A stretch of DNA of 64,000 nucleotides from Desulfovibrio subterraneus (GTDB taxonomy: Bacteria; Desulfobacterota; Desulfovibrionia; Desulfovibrionales; Desulfovibrionaceae), in assembly GCF_013340285.1 (NCBI RefSeq), contig NZ_BLVO01000012.1:62001-126000 (forward strand), written 5' to 3'. Every line of letters starts with the position of its first letter. Position 1 is the first letter of the stretch. A program made the position numbers and the translations under genes. Below, in pieces: positions 6,483 through 14,323 of the stretch. The notes beneath the pieces were generated by a model. The model did not search any database. It was not told the origin of the DNA and was given only the letters and a program-made list of their open reading frames with translations.

Positions 6483-9260
6483 CTGGCGTTTACCCCGGCG
6501 CAGGTGCTCAGGCAGGTTCTGCATGCCTTCCACTACGGGACAGGGGGCTAACTTGCGATTTTTGAGCAGGCGGTTGTCCAGCACCACCACGATGCCCTTG
6601 TCTGTTTCGCGGCGGATGAGTCTGCCCACGCCCTGACGGAACTTGATGGCGGTTTCGTATCGGTATCGGTCCCAGTAGGCTGCGTCCGGCAGGCAGCGCT
6701 TGCGCGCGTCCATGAGCGGGGACGAGGGCGATGGAAAGGGCAGGCGGGTGATGATGACCTGCGTGAGGGTGTCGCCGGGAAAATCCACGCCGTGCCAGAA
6801 GGTTTCCACGCCGAAGAGCACGCTTTCCTTTGCGGCGCGGAACTCGTCACACAGCGCTGCGGGCGGCTCGCCCTTTTTCTGGAACAGCAGGGGGTATTCC
6901 CCGTCGTATTCGCGCTCCAGCCGTTCGCGCAGGGCTTCAAGGTCCTCGTAACTGGCGCAGAGCACCAGCGTGGCACCGTGGTTCAGCTCTATGAGATCGG
7001 GAATGACCTTGGAAACATAGTTCAGCCACGTGGCCTTGTGCTCGAACATGGCCGTGGGCGTGCCGGATGGCACTACAAGGGCGAAATCCGGCTCGAACGG
7101 CGGGGACACGCGGGTGACGAAGCAGGGCTTGGGCGGTGCTTCCGTGTCGTCAAAGAGAATGTGCTGCCCCTTGCCCAGTCCGAGGCTGCGGCGGAAGGGG
7201 GCAAAGCTGGCCTGATGGGTGAGCGTGGCCGAGGTGAACACCACGGTATCGCGGCGTGCGAGAATGTGGTTGCGCACCAGCGGACCCACATAGACCTGTC
7301 CGCCGCCGAGAATCCAGTTGCGCGGAAAGACCTGCACGGACTGCCACGTGCCTTCTGATTCCAGACCCGTGCGCAGCTGCGCGAGGTTGAACATGGCCTC
7401 ATGCACCAGCATGCGCATGGTGCGGCAGCGCGAGAGCGTCTTGAACGGCAGGGGCAGGCGTCCGGCCTCCTTGCCGTTGAAGAAGGCCGTGTTTTCGTGC
7501 ACGGCTTCCATGAGCCCGTGCAGATGCTTCAGGTCGTTGGCGATGTGGCCGTTGGTAAAGGCCTTGTGTGCCGGAGTCACGGCAATGGCACCGCCCAGCG
7601 CTCCCCTGTCCATGGCGAGAAAGCGGTCGCGCATGGTGTCCAGCGCCCGCAGCAGCACGCCTATGGCATCTACGCCGCGTTCGGCCCTGTCCCTGTCCAG
7701 CGGCGGAGTGGAGGGAGAAGCCACCAGCTTGCGGCACTGCTCACGCAGGTAGCGGGCATGGCCCTGCACATCCGAGGTGGCAACTTCCGGGCTCATGGCG
7801 CTGCGCACTGCGTCTTCGAAGTGGTTGGCTTCGTCTATGACGCAGTGGCGGAACAGCCCGTTGAGCTTGCCGTCCTTCTCCATGAGAATGAGCTTGTTGT
7901 GGTTGGTGATGATGAGGCGCGCATTGGCCGCCTCTGCCGTCACCACCTGTGCGGGACAGTGCGAGTGGGTGGCGTGGCAGCCGCTTCCTGCGCTCACTTC
8001 CAGCATCAGGCCTGTGAGCTGGCGGTTGCCGTCCAGCCTGCGGCGCAGGCGGGGCGAAATATCTTCACAGTCTGCAAGACGGTAGCGGTAGCAGATGTTC
8101 ACGAAGAACAGCCACGCGAGCAGTTCTTCGCCGTCCATGTCGGGCGAGAGCACATCGTCGAGCTTGTGGGCGCACACGTAGTTGCTCTTGCCCTTGATGA
8201 GGGCGGCAGGGATGCTTCTGTATTGCCCGAAAAGCTCGCGGCAGGCTTCCAGCTCATTGCCGTAAAGCTGGTTTTGCAGGCTCTTGGTGTAGGTGGCAAT
8301 GGCCACGCGCTGCTGGGGATTACGCTTGAGAAATTCCATGACAGGCAGCAGATAGCCCAGCGTTTTGCCCGTGCCTGTGCCTGCCTCTATGCAGGCGACT
8401 GCGTTGGTGTTCAGCGCGTGGGCCACATGTCCGGCATACGTGACCTGCGGCTCGCGCACGCGGTAGCCCTTGCGACGGTGGGCAAGCTGTTCATAGAGCT
8501 GGCTTATGTCCCGCTCCGGCACCTCGGTAAAGCCGGTACCCTGCGCGTCTCGCGGTTCGATGGTGGGGGCTTTTTCCAGAAACTGCCGCCAGTCCGGCGT
8601 GTCATCCGCTGTAACCGGTGTGACAAGACCGCCGTCAAAGTATCCGGAAAAATGGTGCAGCAGGTGGCAGCAGGCATCGCCGAACAGGGTGTCGCTGTGC
8701 GCCAGATAGTGACGCAGGGCCCGTGCCCCGGGGAATCGGGTGTCTGCGAGTACGGAACCGAACAGATGCCGCGTGAAGGCAAGGCCGAGTTCCGCACCTT
8801 CTTCCGCGGAAAAGCTGACCTTGTCGCGGGGCTGGCCGTGGATTGTTTCCCACAGCTGCCGTGGCGAGGCGCTGGACCCCCAAGGCATGAAGTAGTCTGC
8901 CGCGAATCCCAGATCAAGCACGCGCAAACCGCGCAGCAGCTCCTGCAACGCGGGCAGGGCATCGTACGGATCGTAGCAGAACACGAATTCCAGTCCGGCC
9001 AGAAAGTCGCACAGGGCATCCTGCACCTGTGCATGCTCAGGTGCCCCCCCAAGCGCCTTGCGGCTGACATGCGAATGCATGAAGTCGCGGGCGCGGGTGG
9101 CCTTGGTGCGGATGAGCGAATGGTAGCTGGTGCGCTTGCCCTCCGGCGTAATGCGGATGGCGGCCACGGCATAGGGCGCAACCGCTCCGGCAGGCGGGGC
9201 GGCCATGTGGACAAAGAGAAACCCTATGTCGCGGATGGGGTGCATCAACGGCTGGAACAT
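6477..9260 (-). CDS. dinG: DinG/YoaA-like ATP-dependent DNA helicase (XPD family)
   Basis: Superfamily 2 helicase, 927 aa. Walker A is EAGTGTGKT at residues 292-300 and the DEAH-type box is DEANH at 476-480. Cysteines in the intervening region (C363, C398, C428, C435 are candidates) fit the iron-sulfur cluster of XPD/DinG enzymes. The C-terminal motor lobe shows VLCASYEDLEALRERLE, FWHGVDFPGDTLTQVIITRLPF and the Arg-rich QGVGRLIRR motif VI. The first 230 residues are an extra domain that resembles a degenerate DnaQ-type exonuclease, as found in some Gram-positive DinG proteins, but its catalytic acids are not evident. Probable role is unwinding R-loops or damaged DNA. The start has only a weak ribosome site. 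Its upstream region is the periodic repeat at 9301-9540. Confidence 0.85.
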   Translation of the reverse strand: MFQPLMHPIRDIGFLFVHMAAPPAGAVAPYAVAAIRITPEGKRTSYHSLIRTKATRARDFMHSHVSRKALGGAPEHAQVQDALCDFLAGLEFVFCYDPYDALPALQELLRGLRVLDLGFAADYFMPWGSSASPRQLWETIHGQPRDKVSFSAEEGAELGLAFTRHLFGSVLADTRFPGARALRHYLAHSDTLFGDACCHLLHHFSGYFDGGLVTPVTADDTPDWRQFLEKAPTIEPRDAQGTGFTEVPERDISQLYEQLAHRRKGYRVREPQVTYAGHVAHALNTNAVACIEAGTGTGKTLGYLLPVMEFLKRNPQQRVAIATYTKSLQNQLYGNELEACRELFGQYRSIPAALIKGKSNYVCAHKLDDVLSPDMDGEELLAWLFFVNICYRYRLADCEDISPRLRRRLDGNRQLTGLMLEVSAGSGCHATHSHCPAQVVTAEAANARLIITNHNKLILMEKDGKLNGLFRHCVIDEANHFEDAVRSAMSPEVATSDVQGHARYLREQCRKLVASPSTPPLDRDRAERGVDAIGVLLRALDTMRDRFLAMDRGALGGAIAVTPAHKAFTNGHIANDLKHLHGLMEAVHENTAFFNGKEAGRLPLPFKTLSRCRTMRMLVHEAMFNLAQLRTGLESEGTWQSVQVFPRNWILGGGQVYVGPLVRNHILARRDTVVFTSATLTHQASFAPFRRSLGLGKGQHILFDDTEAPPKPCFVTRVSPPFEPDFALVVPSGTPTAMFEHKATWLNYVSKVIPDLIELNHGATLVLCASYEDLEALRERLEREYDGEYPLLFQKKGEPPAALCDEFRAAKESVLFGVETFWHGVDFPGDTLTQVIITRLPFPSPSSPLMDARKRCLPDAAYWDRYRYETAIKFRQGVGRLIRRETDKGIVVVLDNRLLKNRKLAPCPVVEGMQNLPEHLRRGKRQP

Positions 9261-9300
9261 GGCTTTCTGGTATCAGAAGGGCGGGTGGCTGTCAGTCTGA

Positions 9301-9540
9301 ATATGGCGCAGTTCCGGACAGTTCCGACCCGTTCCGGCCAGATTCAACCCGTTCTGATTGGTTCCGATTACTTCCGATTACTTCTGGTTCGTTTAGATCG
9401 TGTCCGCCCATGCCCTGCCAGCTCCGGTCAGTGCGGGGCAATTTTGATCAGTTCCGATCAGGCCGATCAAGTCGGATCAGCTCTATCAAGTCCGCTCAGG
9501 CTTGGTCCAATTGGGCCAGGTCTGACCTCCCCGTCGCATC
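9301..9540. repeat. Degenerate 10-bp periodic repeat array upstream of the dinG-like gene
   Basis: About 20 consecutive decamers in strict 10-bp register. Their common core is GTTCCG (for example GTTCCGGACA, GTTCCGACCC, GTTCCGGCCA, GTTCTGATTG, GTTCCGATTA, CTTCCGATTA, and later GTTCCGATCA), becoming more diverged toward the right. The period is not a multiple of three, so it is not coding-driven. It fills the space between the purE terminator and the helicase start, so it must contain or flank the helicase promoter. A 10-bp period places each copy on nearly the same face of the helix. Confidence 0.8.
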
Positions 9541-9577
9541 AGGCCCATGAATTGCGGTTACCGTGGCAGGGCAGATG

Positions 9578-9608
9578 AAAAAAGGCCGCACCCTGACGGA
9601 TGCGGCCT
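9578..9608 (-). terminator. Intrinsic terminator of purE
   Basis: Stem AGGCCGCA / TGCGGCCT (8 bp, 10-nt loop) followed on the minus strand by a run of six U. Confidence 0.85.
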
Positions 9609-9634
9609 CATGTTTTGTTGTATGGCAGGCGTGG

Positions 9635-10141
9635 CTATTTTGCCATGCGTGCTTCAAGATCCTCGGCGCTCTTGATGACCTGCGCCTTGAATTCTTCGCG
9701 TGCGGCAGTGAGCTTTGCAGCGACCTTGGCATCCTGCAGCGCGATGATCTGCGCGGCAAGCCATGCAGCGTTCTTGGCTCCGGCCTTGTCCAGCGCCACG
9801 GTGCCCACGGGGTAGCCGGGGGGCATCATGACGGTGGCCAGCAGCGCATCCATGCCGCCCAGCTTGGAAGCCGTGATCGGCACGCCGAGAACGGGCTTGA
9901 GGGTGCGAGCGGCAACTGCGCCTGCAAGATGTGCGGCCATACCGGCGGCGCAGATGAAGACCTGACAGCCTTCCTTCTCCAGCTTGTCCACCAGATGCTC
10001 GGTGCGTTCCGGCGTGCGGTGGGCGGAGCTGACCGTGAAAAGGTAGCTGATGCCCAGCTGCTCCAGCACTTCCGTGCAGGGGCGCATGGTTTCTTCGTCG
10101 GAAAGGCTTCCCATGAATATACCGACCTGAGGCATGTTCAT
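9635..10141 (-). CDS. purE: N5-carboxyaminoimidazole ribonucleotide mutase
   Basis: Class I PurE, 168 aa, full length; converts N5-CAIR to CAIR in de novo purine synthesis. Visible motifs are GSLSDEETM (CO2/phosphate loop, E. coli GSKSD), SSAHRTPER with the catalytic His, [12 protein letters not shown], and [26 protein letters not shown]. It follows purD on the same strand after 191 bp and ends at a strong terminator. Class I enzymes normally need PurK, which is not in this window. Confidence 0.95.
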   Translation of the reverse strand: MNMPQVGIFMGSLSDEETMRPCTEVLEQLGISYLFTVSSAHRTPERTEHLVDKLEKEGCQVFICAAGMAAHLAGAVAARTLKPVLGVPITASKLGGMDALLATVMMPPGYPVGTVALDKAGAKNAAWLAAQIIALQDAKVAAKLTAAREEFKAQVIKSAEDLEARMAK

Positions 10142-10332
10142 TACTCCTGAAAGGGGTTCGGGTGGTTGTTGCCAGAGCCGTTGTTATGGTCTTTCGTCCG
10201 CGCTTTTCTAGTGCCTACGATAACGTGTGCAGGCAGGGGGCAGCCATTCCAAAGGGGGCCGGAAGTGCCGGAACTGTTCTCCGGTCCGGCAGCCACGCTT
10301 CGGCGTTCAGCAGCAGCGGAACGAAACGTATC

Positions 10333-11601
10333 CTATTTCAGACCCTTGAAGCCGATGTCGCGGCGGTAATACGCCTTGTCCATGCGCAGCTTGGCAACGC
10401 CTTCGTAGGCGCGCTTCTGGGCATCGGCAAGGGTGGCACCCAGCGCGGTAACGCACAGCACACGGCCGCCGTTGGCGCGGGTAACGCCGTCTTCAAGGGT
10501 GGTTCCGGCCTGAAAGACCTTCAGATCGCCGATGGCTTCCGCCTCTTCGATGCCGTTGATCTCCATGCCTCTGGGGTAGCTGTTGGGGTAGCCTTCTGCC
10601 GCAATGACCACACCGAGGGTGGTTTCCTGCTTGATGTTCAGCGGGGTTTCGGCAAGGCGGCCTTCAACGCAGGCCATCATCACGTCCACGATATCGCTGT
10701 CCAGACGCATGAGCAGCGGCTGGCATTCTGGGTCGCCGAAGCGCACGTTGAATTCGAGCACATAGGGGCCCTTGGCGGTCATCATGAGACCGGCGTAAAG
10801 GATGCCCACGAAAGGCTTGTCCTTCTTGCCCAGCGTGTTGCACACGGGCTTCATGACCAGTTCGATGATCTCGTCGTAGCGTTCGGCGGGCAGAACAGGG
10901 GCAGGGCTGTATGCGCCCATGCCGCCGGTGTTCGGGCCGGTGTCGCCGTCGAATACGGCCTTGTGATCCTGCGAGGAGGGCAGAGGCTTTACGGTCTTGC
11001 CGTCGCAGAAGCAGATGAACGATGCCTCTTCACCGATGAGGCACTCTTCAATGACAACGTGCTTGCCCGATGCGCCGAATGCCTGCTGGATCATGATTTC
11101 TTCCAGCGCGCCAATGGCTTCGTCCGTGGTCTGTGCAACCACAACGCCCTTGCCAGCGGCAAGGCCGTCGGCCTTTACCACGATGGGAGCGCCGACTTCC
11201 AGAACATAGTCCCGGGCATCTTCGAATTCATCGAATACGCCGAATGCGGCAGTGGGCACGCCTGCTTCATCCATGATGTTCTTGGCGAACGCCTTGGAGC
11301 CTTCCAGCTGGGCGGCAAAGGCATTGGGGCCGAAGCAGGGGATTCCGGCAAGATCAAGAGCGTCCTTGATGCCGAGCACGAGGGGCAGTTCCGGACCCGG
11401 AACCACGAGGTCAATCTTCTGTTCTTTGGCAAAGGCAACCAGTGCGGGAATGTCATCAACCGCGATGGGCACGTTGGTGCCTTCAAGGGCGGTGCCGCCG
11501 TTGCCGGGGGCAATGAAAATCTCGTCAACTTTCGGGCTCTGACGCATTTTCCATGCAAGAGCATGTTCGCGTCCGCCATTTCCGACGATCAGAATCCGCA
11601 C
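10333..11601 (-). CDS. purD: Phosphoribosylamine-glycine ligase
   Basis: ATP-grasp enzyme making glycinamide ribonucleotide in purine synthesis; 422 aa, the usual length. N-terminal MRILIVGNGGREHALAWKM and PGNGG are the GARS signature, HVVIEECLIGEEASFI and DTGPNTGGMGAYSPAP are in the ATP-grasp core, and FNVRFGDPECQPLL is the metal-binding strand. Probably transcribed with purE. It is divergent from the PaaK-type ligase, with a shared 164-bp intergenic region. Confidence 0.96.
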   Translation of the reverse strand: MRILIVGNGGREHALAWKMRQSPKVDEIFIAPGNGGTALEGTNVPIAVDDIPALVAFAKEQKIDLVVPGPELPLVLGIKDALDLAGIPCFGPNAFAAQLEGSKAFAKNIMDEAGVPTAAFGVFDEFEDARDYVLEVGAPIVVKADGLAAGKGVVVAQTTDEAIGALEEIMIQQAFGASGKHVVIEECLIGEEASFICFCDGKTVKPLPSSQDHKAVFDGDTGPNTGGMGAYSPAPVLPAERYDEIIELVMKPVCNTLGKKDKPFVGILYAGLMMTAKGPYVLEFNVRFGDPECQPLLMRLDSDIVDVMMACVEGRLAETPLNIKQETTLGVVIAAEGYPNSYPRGMEINGIEEAEAIGDLKVFQAGTTLEDGVTRANGGRVLCVTALGATLADAQKRAYEGVAKLRMDKAYYRRDIGFKGLK

Positions 11602-11765
11602 GTCTGGCCTCCGTATGGCTTTAGACAGGGTTTTCCCCCGTCCTGTTTCGTGATAGCACGTTCAGTCACGTGGCTTGCGTGTTGTGGTGTGCGCCTGATA
11701 CATGCTTTTGCCGTTTGGTTCAAGAAACATATTTATACTACTATTTCAGTTCGTTGGGAGTGCGT

Positions 11766-13058
11766 ATGGTGACTCATCGTTTTTTGCCGCATCTGCCTGC
11801 GGAGAAGTTGGCGGCGCTTCAGCTTGAGGGATTGCGATGGACGGTACGCCATGCCTATGCGAACAGCCCCGCCTACAGGGCCAAGTTCGATGCGGCAGGG
11901 GTGCACCCTGACGATATTACCACCCTTGACGACATCCGGCTGCTCCCCTTTACCACGGTGGCGGATCTTCGTGAAGGGTATCCGCTTCCCCTGCTTTCCG
12001 TACCGGAGGAGCAGGTTGTGCGTATTCACGCTTCTTCAGGCACCACGGGCAAACGCAAGATTCTGGCTTACACGCAGAATGATATTGATACCTTTGCCTT
12101 GCAGATGGCGCGCTGCTACGAGATTGCCGGACTGACCACGCTGGACCGCGTGCAGATTGCCGTGGGCTACGGCCTGTGGACTGCCGGTGCCGGTTTTCAG
12201 CTGGGCTGCGAGAAGTTCGGGGCGCTCACCGTGCCGGTGGGACCGGGCAACCTTGAAATGCAACTGCAGCTCATGACGGATGTGGGAACCACCTGCCTGT
12301 GTTCCACGGCGTCCATGGCGCTGCTCATGGCGGAAGAAGTGGAGCGCAACGGCCTGCGCGACCAGTGCAAACTGCGCAAGATCATTTTCGGCGCGGAAGC
12401 GCATAGCGCCAAGATGCGTAAGACATTCGAGGAAAAGCTGGGTCTTGAGGGCAGTTACGACATTGCGGGCATGACAGAGATGTACGGCCCCGGCACCGCG
12501 CTGGAATGTGATGCGCATGAAGGCCTGCATTACTGGGCCGACCTGTTCATCATCGAAATTCTTGATCCGGAGACCCTGCAGCCCGTGCCGGATGGCGAAG
12601 TGGGCGAAATGGTGGTGACCAGCCTGCGTAAGGAGGCCGCGCCCCTCGTGCGGTACCGCACCCGCGACCTTACCCGCATGCTGCCGGGCATGTGCTCCTG
12701 CGGACGGGAGATTCCCCGTCACGATCATATTCTCGGCCGCTCGGACGACATGATCATCTTCCGTGGCGTGAACATTTACCCCGGTCAGATTGCGGACGTG
12801 CTGCACAAGTTCCCTGAAGCGGGAGCGGAATATCAGATTGTGCTGACCCGCAAGGAGGGCAAGGACAGCCTGACCCTGCGTCTGGAGCGTAATGCGGAAT
12901 CCGCAGACGGCAACAATGCCGCGCTTGCCAGTGCCGTGGGTGCCGAGCTGCATAAAAAGCTCATGGCCCGCGTGGAGATGGAGATTGTGGACCCCGGCGT
13001 GCTGCCGCGTTCCTTCGGCAAGTCCAAGCGTGTGGTTGATCTGCGCGATCAGGAATAG
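11766..13058 (+). CDS. Phenylacetate-CoA ligase family protein (PaaK-like)
   Basis: AMP-forming aryl/acyl-CoA ligase, 430 aa, the normal PaaK length. The adenylation loop is ASSGTTGKRK, then GLWTAGAGFQLG, YDIAGMTEMYGPGTALEC and the hinge YRTRDLTRM; the C-terminal part has GRSDDMIIFRGVNIYPGQI. The frame is open further upstream, but the ATG at 11766 with GGGAG just before it is the better start. In anaerobic Desulfovibrio-type bacteria such genes usually sit near indolepyruvate/2-oxoacid oxidoreductases and activate aryl acids; none is visible here, so the substrate is not known. Confidence 0.9.
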   Translation: MVTHRFLPHLPAEKLAALQLEGLRWTVRHAYANSPAYRAKFDAAGVHPDDITTLDDIRLLPFTTVADLREGYPLPLLSVPEEQVVRIHASSGTTGKRKILAYTQNDIDTFALQMARCYEIAGLTTLDRVQIAVGYGLWTAGAGFQLGCEKFGALTVPVGPGNLEMQLQLMTDVGTTCLCSTASMALLMAEEVERNGLRDQCKLRKIIFGAEAHSAKMRKTFEEKLGLEGSYDIAGMTEMYGPGTALECDAHEGLHYWADLFIIEILDPETLQPVPDGEVGEMVVTSLRKEAAPLVRYRTRDLTRMLPGMCSCGREIPRHDHILGRSDDMIIFRGVNIYPGQIADVLHKFPEAGAEYQIVLTRKEGKDSLTLRLERNAESADGNNAALASAVGAELHKKLMARVEMEIVDPGVLPRSFGKSKRVVDLRDQE

Positions 13059-13135
13059 CCGTCCGGTATCTGTACCATCTCGCTGTTCCCGCCCGTCTCG
13101 GCTATACGGGAACAGAAAGAACAATAGTATTCTGG

Positions 13136-13164
13136 GCCGCCTCGTAACCGGGGCGGCTTTTTTT
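13136..13164 (+). terminator. Terminator after the PaaK-like gene
   Basis: Stem GCCGCC / GGCGGC followed by seven T. Confidence 0.85.
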
Positions 13165-13255
13165 AGTATCTGACGTTGCCTTGATGCGGGGGGCGATGGT
13201 AGTTCTATCTCCGTCTATTCGTTACACAACCGGCCATGTGCCTTACGGAGAGTGT

Positions 13256-14212
13256 ATGAGGGTTTTACTGAGCTGCGTGAACTCGCTGGTATCGCTGGTG
13301 GGCTACGATACCGAGGCGGCAAAGGCATTCTGGTACTGTCCCGGCAACATGCTGCGCGCCTGCGGAGCCTGCTACGACGGCCACGACCTGCTGCTTGCCT
13401 CGGATGAATTTGTCACCCGCATCACGCCGCAGGGCGTGCGTCAGCATAAGCTGCCCGGACCGCATACCAACCTTGCGCACAGCGTCCATCATATCGGCGG
13501 CATGATCGGCGTGGTGGATACGGGCAACTCACGTATCCTCATCCAGCCGCCGGACTCCGACGGGGCCGTGTTCACACTGGACCCGCTGGAAGGCTGGCCT
13601 GACCGGCCCATGGATGCCATACACCTCAACGACTTCATGCCGTGGGGCGAGGGTGTCATTGCCTCCTGCTTCCACTACCATCCCTTCGGCCACTACAAGA
13701 CCAAGGGATATGACTGGCATGGCGGCGGCCACGGGTTGATTCTCGGCATGCACCGCGCACACGGCATGACCGTATCCAAGGTGCTCGCCAGCGGGCTGAA
13801 CTGCCCGCACTCTCTGGTGGAGCATGAAGGGGCGGTGTATTGCTGCTCGTCATCAAGAGGGGAGTTTCTCAAATATGCCCCGCAGCCCAGCGGCCTGCTC
13901 TATGAGTCGGCACGCTGGAAGATAACCGGCGACCATTTTGTGCGCGGCGCCCTGCACGACGGCGAGCGCTGGCTGCTCGGCGGCAGTTCCGTGCGCAGAC
14001 TCAAGGATCAGTCGCCCATGTCGCTGTATCTGCTGGATGAGGCCACAGGAAAGGTGGAACGTCAGACCGTGGCGGCAGCAGGGGAGATATATGATGTGTT
14101 GCCGTGGGATGATGCAATCATGCGCACGCTGGTGCCTGTGATCAATGCCCTGCCATCCAACGACTGGGACGAGAACGAATACCCCAAGCCCATGGGCCTG
14201 CCGGATTTCTAG
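13256..14212 (+). CDS. Conserved hypothetical protein, possible beta-propeller
   Basis: 318 aa from the ATG at 13256, which has a good ACGGAGAG site; the frame opens 25 codons earlier without a ribosome site. No signal peptide or membrane helix. The sequence has repeated short strand-turn units (LLASDEFVTRITPQGV, IGVVDTGNSRILIQPPDS, LNCPHSLVEHEGAVYCCSSSRG, GGSSVRRLKDQSPMSLYLLD) of the kind seen in NHL or TIGR03032-like propellers. It has many His and Cys residues but no clear metal motif. It is monocistronic, between two strong terminators. I do not recognise a specific function. Confidence 0.75.
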   Translation: MRVLLSCVNSLVSLVGYDTEAAKAFWYCPGNMLRACGACYDGHDLLLASDEFVTRITPQGVRQHKLPGPHTNLAHSVHHIGGMIGVVDTGNSRILIQPPDSDGAVFTLDPLEGWPDRPMDAIHLNDFMPWGEGVIASCFHYHPFGHYKTKGYDWHGGGHGLILGMHRAHGMTVSKVLASGLNCPHSLVEHEGAVYCCSSSRGEFLKYAPQPSGLLYESARWKITGDHFVRGALHDGERWLLGGSSVRRLKDQSPMSLYLLDEATGKVERQTVAAAGEIYDVLPWDDAIMRTLVPVINALPSNDWDENEYPKPMGLPDF

Positions 14213-14236
14213 CCCCCCCCATTTTTCGCATGTAAC

Positions 14237-14272
14237 AACCCCGCCGTCGGAGCAGTCCGGCGGCGGGGTTTT
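14237..14272 (+). terminator. Terminator after the propeller-like gene
   Basis: Stem AACCCCGCCG / CGGCGGGGTT (10 bp) followed by TT; strong GC stem with short U tail. Confidence 0.75.
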
Positions 14273-14323
14273 GGTTTGTCAGCTTTCTGTTTGTCGTATG
14301 CAATTGTACAAGGCGCAGATCAT

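Noticed and set aside
6276-6551. 91-codon plus-strand frame between cusC and the helicase
   Set aside because: No ribosome site or domain, and it crosses the repeat and the end of the helicase gene.
9301-9540. CRISPR array
   Set aside because: Units are 10 bp, degenerate and without unique spacers of constant length.
7401-9578. A 725-codon open frame on the plus strand opposite the helicase
   Set aside because: Antisense to clear helicase motifs and with no ribosome site or recognisable domain.
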